DNA of 64,000 nt from Neobacillus niacini NBRC 15566 (GCF_001591505.1 NZ_BCVA01000024.1:22187-86186); one strand, 5' to 3'; counted from the stretch's first letter, positions 9,079 to 18,117 are shown. Notes: a model not told the origin generated them from the letters alone. Numbers and translations: made by a program.

Positions 9079-9435
9079 TTATTTTTTGTTTTTTTCCCAT
9101 ATTTTAAATTTAATATAGTTTATATATTCTTTGAAATCATCTTTATTAATTCCGTCTTCTATGGCTTTTTCTACTAAACTTTTCCACTCTTTATCAAGCA
9201 GCCAATCTCCACTGTTTTCTATCTGATTCTCTATTGAATCCATCCCAGTCAATAAATATTCAATAGAAATGTCTAAAGGTTTGGCAACCTTCATTAGAAA
9301 ATGTATAGATGGATTTTTATTTAGGTTCCGTTCAATATAGCTTAAATAGGATTTTGATACATTAGCGAGATCAGCTAATTCTGTAATTGAATATCCTTTT
9401 TGTTCTCTTAAAATCTTTATTCGTTCTCCAATCAT
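9079..9435 (-). CDS. sinR: SinR-type biofilm/EPS master repressor
   Basis: This 118-residue protein has an XRE helix-turn-helix at residues ~6-62 (MIGERIKILREQKGY, SKSYLSYIERNLNKNPS). A C-terminal SinI/SinR dimerisation helix pair lies at ~78-112 (LDKEWKSLVEKAIEDGI). Length, domain order and sequence closely follow B. subtilis SinR, which represses the eps and tapA operons. It sits divergently from a large EPS cluster, and no sinI-like antagonist gene is seen next to it. AAGGAG precedes the ATG. Since other Bacillaceae have several SinR/SlrR paralogues, orthology to SinR itself rather than SlrR is likely but not certain. Confidence 0.85.
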   Translation of the reverse strand: MIGERIKILREQKGYSITELADLANVSKSYLSYIERNLNKNPSIHFLMKVAKPLDISIEYLLTGMDSIENQIENSGDWLLDKEWKSLVEKAIEDGINKDDFKEYINYIKFKIWEKNKK

Positions 9436-9664
9436 AGGCTTCTCCTTATGACCAAATTTATAATTTTCTTACCTTCTGGAAATTTGCAAAAAAATAAGTA
9501 GAAAGACAATCTGCATATCATGGGGTTGTTTAGAGTGTTTAGTAAAATACTGAGGCACTGCAAATACACTTGAAAAGTATAAAGTGAATCCAATCATGGA
9601 TTAACTTAAAAGGCTAGAGAGGAACAAACTATTTAAACATTAATCATATTATAAACTAAAAATT

Positions 9665-9680
9665 GTTCTCTTTAAAGAAC
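9665..9680. promoter_or_regulatory. Inverted SinR-type operator in the sinR/EPS intergenic region
   Basis: GTTCTCTTTAAAGAAC contains the SinR heptamer consensus GTTCTYT on both strands (GTTCTCT on plus, GTTCTTT on minus), facing inward with a 2-base gap. It lies between sinR and the EPS genes, about 120 bases before the best -10 element. A copy with the same geometry occurs at 25402-25417. The remaining DNA from 9436 to 9909 shows no gene. Confidence 0.65.
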
Positions 9681-9776
9681 TAAATTTTGATAAAAAAAAT
9701 CATGGTTTTCTAAAATTTAAGAAGGAAATGTGTCAAATATTGAGGGAAAACAGGAAAAATTGGTATGTATTTTGGA

Positions 9777-9805
9777 TTTGTTTTTTCGACCCACAGTGCT
9801 ATAAT
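9777..9805 (+). promoter_or_regulatory. Candidate promoter of the EPS cluster
   Basis: A perfect -10 hexamer TATAAT (9800-9805) is preceded after 17 bases by a weak -35 (TTTGTT, 9777-9782). The next bases downstream, GTTCTTA, match the SinR half-site in six of seven positions. A weak -35 fits a regulated promoter. Confidence 0.55.
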
Positions 9806-9909
9806 GTTCTTAATATCGAATTGGTTATTTGTGTAAAACGGGGACTCTTATAAATTGGGGTTAAGTAACGATTAGTGCTAAAGAGTGTTTCACAGTATAT
9901 GGAGGTGCA

Positions 9910-9951
9910 ATGATGAGAGTTCTCTTAACAGGTGGGTACAGAAGATTATGA
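9910..9951 (+). CDS. 13-residue leader mini-ORF coupled to the first EPS gene
   Basis: ATGATGAGAGTTCTC... encodes MMRVLLTGGYRRL and stops in TGA, overlapping the next ATG as ATGA (9948-9951). It has the strongest ribosome binding site of the region (GGAGG, 5 bases away), while the following gene has only GGTGGG at a longer distance, so translational coupling is likely. The peptide MRVLLTGG resembles the nucleotide-binding start of NAD-dependent sugar epimerases/dehydratases, so it may be the stub of a lost sugar-nucleotide gene. That origin is inference. Confidence 0.5.
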   Translation: MMRVLLTGGYRRL

Positions 9952-10967
9952 ATAAAAGGAGTTTGATACTATATTTTTCAGCATTAATGTCGGTAACAGC
10001 TATTCTTTTCTTATATAACAATGAAGTCAATAACAAATATGAACAGGAAGACAAAGTAGTAGCAAGGGCAGTTAATGTTCAGACCGAATATGTGAATGTG
10101 GATGAATTTGGTGCTAATGGAGAGGATTCGAAAGATGATTCCCAATCCATACAGGCAGCAATAGATTATAGTTATGATTCAAAAATTGGAAAAGTTAAGC
10201 TACTTGGAAATAAAAAATATATTTTGAAGCAGGGACTGGTATTAAAAGCGGGAGTTGAACTAGAATTTGGTCAAAATACGAGGTTAAGAATAGATGGGAA
10301 TTTCCGAGCAATCGATGTGAAAAAGAATGCATCAATCTCAAATGGTGTTCTTGAAATTGTTAATCCTAACTTTAGTTCAGATGTCATTTACATCGACGGT
10401 GAACAAAAAATTTGGTCATGGGATAGAACGCAAATAAAAAATGTAACAATCGTAAACGCTGCCGGTTCAAATAAAGGTACAGGTATCCATCTTTATGCCG
10501 GTGAGTCAGGTCATTTCATTTCTTTTGTTAATTTTATCGAAATACGAATTGCTGGATTTCATACTGGTGTTAAATTAGAAGCTGTTAAACCAAAGGATAA
10601 AGATAAATATAGTTTTATTAATGGCAACCGATTTATAAATCTAACATTAGATGACTGTGTAAGAGGAATTGACATTATTAGTTCCATTACGATTCCAAAT
10701 GAAAGTTCTGGTAATGAATTTAGTGGTCTTCAAATTCAGGTGTCTAAACATACGAAAGAAGTAATAACAGTTAACGGTTCTGATAATAAATTTGAAGGTA
10801 TGATATGGGACGTTCATCTTTTAAAGGACAATAAATCAATAATAGAATTTTCGAAGGATTCTATGAGGAATAGTTTATTTTCTAATATAGGATCAGCCTA
10901 TATTAGAGATAAAGGGAAGAATAATTATTATTCTTCACCGGAAGAAGAGGCGAAGAATAATAGGTAA
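9948..10967 (+). CDS. Membrane-anchored or secreted right-handed beta-helix (pectate-lyase-like) protein
   Basis: This 339-residue protein has an N-terminal hydrophobic segment (~5-24), a short linker, then YVNVDEFGANGEDSKDDSQ at ~50-68. That last segment is the typical opening of the pectate lyase 3/GH28-like beta-helix superfamily. Repeated short strands (SISNGVLEIVNP, IKNVTIVNAAG, NRFINLTL) follow. It is probably an extracytoplasmic polysaccharide-binding, -lyase or -hydrolase protein processing the exported EPS; no catalytic residues can be assigned. The ATG at 9948 is chosen because it overlaps the leader ORF stop and starts a good signal segment. It is the first full gene of the EPS cluster. 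Confidence 0.7.
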   Translation: MNKRSLILYFSALMSVTAILFLYNNEVNNKYEQEDKVVARAVNVQTEYVNVDEFGANGEDSKDDSQSIQAAIDYSYDSKIGKVKLLGNKKYILKQGLVLKAGVELEFGQNTRLRIDGNFRAIDVKKNASISNGVLEIVNPNFSSDVIYIDGEQKIWSWDRTQIKNVTIVNAAGSNKGTGIHLYAGESGHFISFVNFIEIRIAGFHTGVKLEAVKPKDKDKYSFINGNRFINLTLDDCVRGIDIISSITIPNESSGNEFSGLQIQVSKHTKEVITVNGSDNKFEGMIWDVHLLKDNKSIIEFSKDSMRNSLFSNIGSAYIRDKGKNNYYSSPEEEAKNNR

Positions 10968-11017
10968 AAGGCACAGCATTTTTGTTTATAGATAATTTAT
11001 TTTCTTTGGAGGTTATT

Positions 11018-11758
11018 ATGGACGAAAGAATCAATTTAAAATTATTTATGCACATTATCCGGAAGAGAATACTTACCATCATTATTACAGTCCTAATTGT
11101 TTTTTTATTAACCTTGGCAATATCGGGATTTTACTTAAAGCCGACCTATGAAGCCACTGAAAATATATTAATTGGTAAATTAGAAAAGAATGAAAGTAAT
11201 TATGGCGGTGCACAAGAGCTAAGTATGTTACTTGCTTCTACCATTGATTTCATAAAGAGTCCTGTAGTACTAAATTCAGTTCAGAATGAGCTAAATATTT
11301 TGGATGATGAATTAGCCGAAAAAGTGGTTATTCAAAATAATAGAAACTCACAAATTATCAATATAGTGGTTAGAGACCGTAATATGGAAAATTCGAAGGA
11401 GCTCGCCCACACAATTGCCACTGTCTCTGTTAATAAAATGCAGGAACTGTTTGGTGTCAGTGATATTAAACTATTACGTGATACAAATGGGGAGCCGTCA
11501 GTAAAGAAAGTTGGAAGTATGACGATCAATATCGCAATTGGTATAATGGTTGGTTTTCTATTTGGAATCGGTCTTTCAATGCTTAGAGAGTACTGGGATG
11601 ATTCAATAAAGGATACAAGAGAAGTGGAAGATATACTAGGTATATCTGTTTTAGGAGAAGTAAATTTGAAGAATAAAAGAAACAAATCTAAAAATAAAAC
11701 TTATACGAAGCCTCAGGCTGAAATCTTAAGAAGAAATGGGGAACAAATCGGTGTTTAA
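11018..11758 (+). CDS. epsA: Chain-length determinant / tyrosine-kinase modulator (Wzz-like)
   Basis: This is a 246-residue membrane protein with the Wzz/YveK architecture. A cytoplasmic N-terminus and first transmembrane segment (~20-41, IITVLIVFLLTLAISGF) come first. An extracytoplasmic part with YEATENILIGK follows, then a second transmembrane helix (~170-190). A C-terminal cytoplasmic tail (REYWDDSIKDTREVEDILGISVLGEV) of the kind that activates BY-kinases ends the protein. GGAGG precedes the ATG at 11018. It overlaps the next gene by 23 bases, the usual epsA-epsB arrangement. It should set polymer length together with the polymerase. The symbol is by analogy to B. subtilis. Confidence 0.85.
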   Translation: MDERINLKLFMHIIRKRILTIIITVLIVFLLTLAISGFYLKPTYEATENILIGKLEKNESNYGGAQELSMLLASTIDFIKSPVVLNSVQNELNILDDELAEKVVIQNNRNSQIINIVVRDRNMENSKELAHTIATVSVNKMQELFGVSDIKLLRDTNGEPSVKKVGSMTINIAIGIMVGFLFGIGLSMLREYWDDSIKDTREVEDILGISVLGEVNLKNKRNKSKNKTYTKPQAEILRRNGEQIGV

Positions 11759-12392
11759 GAAAGATGAAACAATAAAAAGAATGCAAAGACTACAGCTCAA
11801 TGAGGAATCAGTTAGTAAGGAACAAATTAGAATGATCCGAGCTAATATAGAATCAAAATTAGATAGGGATTCAAATTCATTTATGTTGACCTCACCTACC
11901 CAAGAAGGAGAAAAATCAATTATCTCATCTAAATTAGCCTTATCATTTGCTGAACAAGGGAAAAAAGTCCTTTTAGTGGATGCCAATCTAAGGAAACCTA
12001 CTCTGCACAATTGGTTTAATCTAGACAATGAAACTGGTTTAACCAATGTAATTACGAGGGAGGAAGATCTCCAACTTCATTGTAAAGAAACGTTATTTCC
12101 TGGTCTGTATCTCTTACCAACCGGTCCTATTCCTTTAAATCTTTCAGACATATGGATTACGAAAAAGATCAATCAATTGGCAAGAAAGTGTCAATCAGAA
12201 TTTGAAATCGTTATTTATGAGGCTCCACCGTTCTTGACCGTATCAGATTCTCATATTCTAGTAAACCACTGTGATGGTGTAATTTTAGTGGTAAGAGCTA
12301 ATAAAACCAAGAAAGAAGAGGCACTTAAGACGAAAGAGTATATAGAGAGAACAAGTCAAAAAATCCTTGGAGTCATTTATCAAACAGGATAA
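11736..12392 (+). CDS. epsB: EpsB/CapB-family bacterial tyrosine kinase, with degenerate ATP-binding motifs
   Basis: This 218-residue protein aligns along the whole BY-kinase domain. The Walker A region reads SPTQEGEKSI (53-62), where the family has P-G-E-G-K-S-T. Walker A' is VDANLRKPT (81-89) instead of the usual D-A/G-D. Walker B is VIYEAPP (159-165) instead of I-I-D-T-P-P. The protein stops at GVIYQTG without a tyrosine-rich tail. It is thus likely an inactive or altered kinase that could still bind its EpsA-type partner. The start is the ATG inside epsA; its ribosome binding site is weak, suggesting coupling. The frame is intact, so this is not a broken gene. Confidence 0.8.
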   Translation: MGNKSVFKKDETIKRMQRLQLNEESVSKEQIRMIRANIESKLDRDSNSFMLTSPTQEGEKSIISSKLALSFAEQGKKVLLVDANLRKPTLHNWFNLDNETGLTNVITREEDLQLHCKETLFPGLYLLPTGPIPLNLSDIWITKKINQLARKCQSEFEIVIYEAPPFLTVSDSHILVNHCDGVILVVRANKTKKEEALKTKEYIERTSQKILGVIYQTG

Positions 12393-12441
12393 TGCAGGCA
12401 GTAGTTTTGGTAACCAGGTGTCAAAATAAGGTGGCTAATTC

Positions 12442-13902
12442 ATGGACAATATAGTTAAGAAGAATTCAATTGCAAAGAATATTATACATTTATTTTATAG
12501 TACAGCTTTATCTAGTGTATTAAATGCTGCGGCGTTAATCGTGTTAGCTTATTATTTACAGTCTTATTATTATGGAATGTTTAGTGTTGTTTTAGCGTTT
12601 GCCATGATCATGGGCTATTTTACAGATGCTGGACTAAGTGACATCGTCCTAAGAGAAGGGTCTAAGAAGGAGGTTAACACATCCATTCTTATTTCCTCGT
12701 ACGTGAAAATGAGAATGGGTTTACTGGTCGTTACATTTCTATGTGGATTCCTAATTATTCATCTATCAAACGCAGGACAACGAGAAATCATTCAGACATC
12801 CTATTTTTTGATAATCCCAATGGTTACAGGAATTGCATTACAAAGCATAGGAACAACCTATTTTCAACTGATTGAGAAAATGCAGTTTTACGGACTAATC
12901 CGTATTATTTCATCTATTTGTTTAGTAGTCACCCTTACAATTGGGATGATTCTTCAACTTAATCCACTGATCATTTGCACTCTATATGGACTTTCTTATT
13001 TTGCAGCAGGTATATTTGGGGTCTGCCTTGTTAGTAAAAATGTAAATATCAGGTTGAAATGCCCATTCCATAAAGGATTATTACAAAATTTAGGCTCATT
13101 TACATTAGGTGGTTTGATTTTTGTCATGCTGCCCCAATTAGGACCGCTTGTGTTGGAAAAGACGATAACCCTTAAAGAAGTCGGCTTATTTGCAGTAGCA
13201 TATCGAATCCCACAAGCCCTCCAGCAGATTCCCTTTATTGTTGCTGGAGCCTATTACCCGGTATTGTTTAGATCATATAATAATAACCTTTTACAAGATC
13301 ACTTAAAATACAACATTGAGCTAATAAAAATTATCTCTTTAGTTGGAATGGCCATGACAATTCCATTTTACTATATGTCAGAAAGTATTATTCAGTTGTT
13401 ATTTGGTGAAAAGTGGATTCAAGCAGCCTTACCACTTAAGATTTTATCAGTAATGTTAATATTACAGGCGATAAATATTGCCTTAGCAGATGGATTAACG
13501 TCAAGAGCATTACAGTCTTATCGTACCGGTGTTCAATTAATCGCAGTCTTTCTTGGTGTTTTTCTTTATATGTTCTTTAGTAAATCTTATGGCGTATCTG
13601 GTGCAGCAGTTGCTGGTGTAATGATTGAAGTGTTATCCTTACTAGGCTTTTGGTTATGCATACCAAATCGCTGGATTATTGCAAAAAGGGTAATTGTTCC
13701 GTACTTAGCCATTTTTATTATTTGTTTAGCTTTTATTGACCTTTTTCTAGATTCTCTCCCATTATTAGCCATTGTCGTCAATTACATTTTATTGGCTTTT
13801 GTAGTCTTTCTCGATAAAGAAAATAGGGAAAAGATAAACGGTTATATAAAACCATTGGGAATCAATAAAAGGTGGAAATCGAAGAAATCTGAGGGGGTTT
13901 AA
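12442..13902 (+). CDS. Wzx-type polysaccharide flippase
   Basis: This 486-residue protein has about 12-14 hydrophobic helices across its whole length, starting ...IIHLFYSTALSSVLNAAALIVLAYYL, with the DAGLSDIVLREGSKK loop after helix 2. It belongs to the polysaccharide transport (MOP/PST) family that flips undecaprenyl-linked repeat units outward. AAGGTGG precedes the ATG. It is followed after one base by the putative polymerase gene. It corresponds in role to EpsK of B. subtilis. Confidence 0.87.
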   Translation: MDNIVKKNSIAKNIIHLFYSTALSSVLNAAALIVLAYYLQSYYYGMFSVVLAFAMIMGYFTDAGLSDIVLREGSKKEVNTSILISSYVKMRMGLLVVTFLCGFLIIHLSNAGQREIIQTSYFLIIPMVTGIALQSIGTTYFQLIEKMQFYGLIRIISSICLVVTLTIGMILQLNPLIICTLYGLSYFAAGIFGVCLVSKNVNIRLKCPFHKGLLQNLGSFTLGGLIFVMLPQLGPLVLEKTITLKEVGLFAVAYRIPQALQQIPFIVAGAYYPVLFRSYNNNLLQDHLKYNIELIKIISLVGMAMTIPFYYMSESIIQLLFGEKWIQAALPLKILSVMLILQAINIALADGLTSRALQSYRTGVQLIAVFLGVFLYMFFSKSYGVSGAAVAGVMIEVLSLLGFWLCIPNRWIIAKRVIVPYLAIFIICLAFIDLFLDSLPLLAIVVNYILLAFVVFLDKENREKINGYIKPLGINKRWKSKKSEGV

Positions 13903-13903
13903 G

Positions 13904-15220
13904 ATGTACGATAATTTAACTCCAAAATCACGTAATTACAGCTTTACAATCTTCCTTCTCTTTTTATTAGTTACACTTGCAAATTATTACATTTATGTAG
14001 GGTTTGCTATAAAGCCCTATATGATTTTCCTCATCTTGTTTCTTATTATTAATCTTGGTTTATTTTACTTCCAAAGGCTGCACTTGTTTGAAATTGCAAT
14101 GTTGTTATTTTACTTGATGTATAGCTTCAGTGGGGCATTTGCTTTATATCCTGCGGCAAGTATTAGAATCATCTTTGGAATTATCCTTTATATCTTCTGC
14201 TATTTTATTATGAAATCAGTTATTGGCAATGCTAGAGATTCGGTGATTGAAAGAGCACTATCCGACGCTGGAATATTTTTTAATGTTGCAAGTTTAACCC
14301 TCTATTTTGTTGGCTTAAAAAGTCTAGGGTTTGTATTTGAAGGTGATAGGGTCGTCCAATTCGGGGTACTGCTAGATAGAGATTACCCAAGGCTAATTGG
14401 TTTATTACAGGATCCTAATTTCTTTGTTTTCTATAATACCCTCTTTTTTTCTTATTATCTTTGTAATGTGCAGTCCTTGAAAAATAAGCTTGGTTTGATT
14501 CTCTGCGTAGTTGCAAACATACTAACGTTTTCAAGAGGCGGACTGTTAGTCATGGCACTCTTATTCCTTATTTTTATTATCATTAAAAACCCCTTTAAAC
14601 AGATAAAACTAGTGCTTGGCCTTGTATTATCACTAGTGGTCACCGTGTATGTTGCAATCGTTTATATGAAATTTGATATATTTGGAATTTTACAGTCGAG
14701 AATTGAAGACTTCTCCCAGGATGGTGGAAGTGGAAGGATTGAATTGTGGGGGAGAGCGTGGGATTACTTTACATCGCATATGGTTATTGGAATTGGAGCT
14801 TTTAATTATTCAGAATACAACTTCTTTCAATATGGAGATAGTCTAGAAGTTCATAATACATTTTTAGATATCTTATCAGAGTCTGGTTTACTAGGAATGA
14901 CATGTTTTTGTTTATTTATCTTTTTTTTATTCGTTCAGTTATTTCAAAGCAAGATTCACATAAATAAACCATACCTTTTTTTAGCTTTAGTGGGCATGAT
15001 TCTTCAAATGGGATTCCTATCGGTCATTATTAACGACATGTTTTTTATGTATATTGCCATTTTAACGACCTATTTACATAAGGAAAATCGCGAATTAAAC
15101 AATAATAAACATAAGACAGCATTGTTTTCTTCCTTATCCACCAGTAAGCAAATAGTAGAAATGAATGTTAATTATAAAGGAAGTGAAACAAAACATGAAT
15201 ATTCTAGTCATAACGGATAA
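13904..15220 (+). CDS. Wzy/O-antigen-ligase-type polysaccharide polymerase
   Basis: This 438-residue integral membrane protein has about 10-12 helices and a large outer loop around residues ~250-310 containing the Wzy_C-like stretch (GGSGRIELWGRAWDYF, IGIGAFNYSEY, VHNTFLDILSESGLLG). The H-N-T-F-L-D-I-L-S-E-x-G-L motif is characteristic of the O-antigen ligase/polymerase family. It would polymerise repeat units on the outer face after flipping. GAGGGGG precedes its ATG. Its last 26 bases overlap the next glycosyltransferase gene. The C-terminal ~40 residues are hydrophilic. Confidence 0.85.
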   Translation: MYDNLTPKSRNYSFTIFLLFLLVTLANYYIYVGFAIKPYMIFLILFLIINLGLFYFQRLHLFEIAMLLFYLMYSFSGAFALYPAASIRIIFGIILYIFCYFIMKSVIGNARDSVIERALSDAGIFFNVASLTLYFVGLKSLGFVFEGDRVVQFGVLLDRDYPRLIGLLQDPNFFVFYNTLFFSYYLCNVQSLKNKLGLILCVVANILTFSRGGLLVMALLFLIFIIIKNPFKQIKLVLGLVLSLVVTVYVAIVYMKFDIFGILQSRIEDFSQDGGSGRIELWGRAWDYFTSHMVIGIGAFNYSEYNFFQYGDSLEVHNTFLDILSESGLLGMTCFCLFIFFLFVQLFQSKIHINKPYLFLALVGMILQMGFLSVIINDMFFMYIAILTTYLHKENRELNNNKHKTALFSSLSTSKQIVEMNVNYKGSETKHEYSSHNG

Positions 15221-16247
15221 GCTTATTCACGGCGGCGCAGAAATGTATTTTTGTAAATTAGAGAACCAATTACAACATCCAAACATTTCTTTTTACTACG
15301 CTGCGGGTCCTGGAGAATTGTATAAGAAAATCAAACATCAAAACCACTTTAATGAAATGAGCCGAACGAAACATCTTCAGAATATTAGAAGGCTAAGAAA
15401 ATTGATTAACGATAAACAAATTGACCTTGTTCATGCGAATAGTTTGAGAATGGTTCTCTATTGTATAGCAGTAAAAAAGTTTACTAAAAAGAAATTTAAG
15501 ATTGTTTATACAAAGCATAATGTTACCGTTCTCGAGGAAAAAAATCCCGTTATCTTTTCTCATTTATTAAATAAATATGTCGAAAGAATCATCACTGTCA
15601 GTGAATTTGAAAAGAGAAATCTTGTTAATGCAGGAATTGAGCCTAACAAAATTACTACTGTTTATAATGGTGTAGATTTAAATCAGTTTACTTTTCATCA
15701 AAAAGAAAAAGGCAAAACTTTTAAGGTTGGGATATTAGCAAGGTTATCCGAGGAAAAGAATCATGACCTATTTATCAAGATTGCAAACCAGCTTCGCGAT
15801 ATACCAAATCTAATGTTTTATATTGCAGGTGATGGACCAGAAAAAACAAAAATTGAGAATATCATTCAATCACAAAACTTACTTCACAAGATAAAGATGA
15901 TTGGAGCCGTTCACAATCCTGAGGAGTTTATTAAAGAAATGGACGTATTATTACTGACATCCCACCGAGAAGTATTCCCTATGGTGATTCTAGAAGGGAT
16001 GGCAGTTGGAACTCCAATCATCTCCATTAATAGAGGCGGGATTGGGGAAGCTATTATCGGGAATCAGACAGGTGTCCTTATAAATGACCATTCAGTTAAT
16101 GAGTTCTGTAATAAAATTTTGGAAATGAAAACGAACGAAGAGCTGAGGAAACATTTCATTGAAAATGCCAGAAAAAAGGTTCAAGTGGATTTTTCGTTAG
16201 AACAAATGGTGAGTAATACGTTAAAAGAGTATTTGAACTGCAGCTGA
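15195..16247 (+). CDS. Glycosyltransferase family 4
   Basis: This 350-residue GT-B fold protein opens MNILVITDKLIHGGAEMYFCKL, with the G-G-A-E motif of the donor/acceptor loop. DLVHANSLRM and ITVSEFEKRNLV lie mid-protein. C-terminal donor-site motifs follow: KVGILARLSEEKNH, YIAGDGPEK, and the E-x7-E region (VFPMVILEGMAVGTPII). It adds a sugar to the lipid-linked repeat unit at the cytoplasmic face; sugar specificity is unknown. The start at 15195 has AAAGGAAG upstream and lies inside the end of the polymerase gene. Confidence 0.88.
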   Translation: MNILVITDKLIHGGAEMYFCKLENQLQHPNISFYYAAGPGELYKKIKHQNHFNEMSRTKHLQNIRRLRKLINDKQIDLVHANSLRMVLYCIAVKKFTKKKFKIVYTKHNVTVLEEKNPVIFSHLLNKYVERIITVSEFEKRNLVNAGIEPNKITTVYNGVDLNQFTFHQKEKGKTFKVGILARLSEEKNHDLFIKIANQLRDIPNLMFYIAGDGPEKTKIENIIQSQNLLHKIKMIGAVHNPEEFIKEMDVLLLTSHREVFPMVILEGMAVGTPIISINRGGIGEAIIGNQTGVLINDHSVNEFCNKILEMKTNEELRKHFIENARKKVQVDFSLEQMVSNTLKEYLNCS

Positions 16248-16329
16248 ACGGTCACAACAATTAGTGAACCTTGCAGCAGTGTCACATTGAACACCATTAT
16301 TTTATGTAAAACCCTGGGAGTGTTAAGGA

Positions 16330-17991
16330 ATGGGAATAAAAAGACTTCGTTTTGGCGTTGTTTGTGACAACATCAACGTTGAAGGATGGCAATTAAATAG
16401 CATTAGGAAAATGCTGGATTTGGAGTTTGTTGAGGCAGGATTAATCATTTTGATTAACTCCAATCAAAGTAAGCAAATATTTGGCAGGAATACTTATGTA
16501 AGGAAAACGAATCTAACAAGCATTATGAAAAACATAACAATATTAGAATGTGATTCCGTAAAATCTGTTACAGATGATAATCATTTTTCTGAGAAAGATT
16601 TGAAAAAGATTAATGGTTTTGAACTAGATTTTCTGCTAAATCTTTGTGAAGGCAATCTCGGTGGAGAAATAACAAAATTGCCCCGATTTGGTGTATGGTC
16701 CTTTCAACATTGTTCAAACCTTCCTCAATATATTTGGGAGATTTATAATGATCGACACGTAACCTTTGCTTCATTAAACCAAATCTCACACGAAAATATA
16801 CTATTGAAAAAAGGTTGTTTTTCTATTATTAAAGATTCCTATAAGAAAAATAAACTACACATTACTTCGGTAATCTCAGAATGGCCAGCAAGGGTCTGTC
16901 AGGAAATATTGAATAATCATTCTGCTTACATGCGACAAGGTTCTATTGCTGCACAACCACCCAAGTTTATGAAACCTACTACTAAGCAAATGGGAGGATT
17001 TTTAGGAAAGTTGTTAATAAATAAGTGTAAAAAGGTGTTTTCAAAATTGTTTTCCTATGAATATTGGAATATTGGAATTGTTCCTAAACCAATACATGAG
17101 GTTCTTAATGATTCAAATGTAAAAATAAAATGGTTATTTCAAAAGAAGGATTTATATTATGCAGATCCCTTTGCCTATCAAGAAGAAGGCGGACTTCGGA
17201 TTTTAATGGAAGAATTGGATTATAAAGTCGTAAAAGGGTATATAAGTGGCCTAAATGTTAAGAAAAATGTGGATTGGGATATTGTTACATTTAATCAGGC
17301 AATGTTAAAGTTCCCCTGTCATATGTCGTATCCATTTATTTTGGAACATGAAAATGAAGTATATTGCATTCCAGAAACGTCTGAAGTAAAGGAAGCGTCC
17401 ATTTATCAATTAAATAAATCAAGTAAAGAATGGAAAAAAGTGAAAACCTTAATTAAGGATTTTCATGCGGTAGATTCAACAATCGTAAAACATGGAGATC
17501 ATTGGTGGTTGTTTTGTACTAAATCGTTTTCGACGATACAAAGTCATAACAATGAACTTCATATTTTTTATGCTGATGAATTATTTGGTGAATGGAAACC
17601 GCATTGTTTAAATCCGGTTAAAATTGATATACGGTCTTCTCGGCCGGCCGGCACACCCTTCGTTCATGAAGGGATGCTCTACCGCCCTGCCCAGGATTGT
17701 TCAAAAACATATGGCGGCAGAATTGTTCTAAATAAAATTAAAACATTAACAATCTCAGAATTTGAAGAAGAATCCGTTAGTTTTGTAGAACCCCAAAGCG
17801 ATAGCCTGTATCCAGATGGAGTCCATACGCTTTCGAGTGTAGGAGGAGTTACCCTTATAGATGGCAAACGTTTCGACTACAGCCTTTTCCACTTTTTCAG
17901 AAAACTATATAAATTAAGACCAGTAAAAGATATAAAGCAAGTAAACTCGTCCCAGCTCGAGAAAGGAACTACAACAGTTGACCCTCTTTGA
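16330..17991 (+). CDS. Formyltransferase-like N-domain fused to GINT1-like beta-propeller; unknown EPS enzyme
   Basis: This 553-residue two-part protein has no membrane segment. Residues ~1-190 resemble a formyltransferase-like nucleotide/folate fold (RFGVVCDNINVEGWQ, FELDFLLNLCEG, LPRFGVWSFQH). Residues ~240-530 have propeller-like blades (YYADPFAYQEEGG, YPFILEHENEVYCIPETSE, HAVDSTIVKHGDHWWLFC, SSRPAGTPF, YRPAQDCSKTYGG). These match the pattern of the glucosamine-inositolphosphorylceramide-transferase 1 N-terminal domain family. Such fusions are known only as uncharacterised proteins in bacterial polysaccharide loci. It may modify or transfer a sugar. GGGAG lies before the ATG. It is flanked by GT4 and the initiating transferase. 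Confidence 0.6.
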   Translation: MGIKRLRFGVVCDNINVEGWQLNSIRKMLDLEFVEAGLIILINSNQSKQIFGRNTYVRKTNLTSIMKNITILECDSVKSVTDDNHFSEKDLKKINGFELDFLLNLCEGNLGGEITKLPRFGVWSFQHCSNLPQYIWEIYNDRHVTFASLNQISHENILLKKGCFSIIKDSYKKNKLHITSVISEWPARVCQEILNNHSAYMRQGSIAAQPPKFMKPTTKQMGGFLGKLLINKCKKVFSKLFSYEYWNIGIVPKPIHEVLNDSNVKIKWLFQKKDLYYADPFAYQEEGGLRILMEELDYKVVKGYISGLNVKKNVDWDIVTFNQAMLKFPCHMSYPFILEHENEVYCIPETSEVKEASIYQLNKSSKEWKKVKTLIKDFHAVDSTIVKHGDHWWLFCTKSFSTIQSHNNELHIFYADELFGEWKPHCLNPVKIDIRSSRPAGTPFVHEGMLYRPAQDCSKTYGGRIVLNKIKTLTISEFEEESVSFVEPQSDSLYPDGVHTLSSVGGVTLIDGKRFDYSLFHFFRKLYKLRPVKDIKQVNSSQLEKGTTTVDPL

Positions 17992-18117
17992 AAAATGAGG
18001 GAAAAAAGAGACAAAATTTTTTTGATTTGGTTGTTCTTTATTAAGAAAATATTGTTTTGTTGAGCAAACGTAAATCTTACTGCTCCAATTATAAAAGTTT
18101 TTGGAAGGAGGATTGAA

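Noticed and set aside
17992..18117. Possible EAR-type antitermination RNA in the EPS cluster
   Set aside because: The gap has the right size, but I could not find the paired elements or pseudoknot expected; a covariance-model search would decide.
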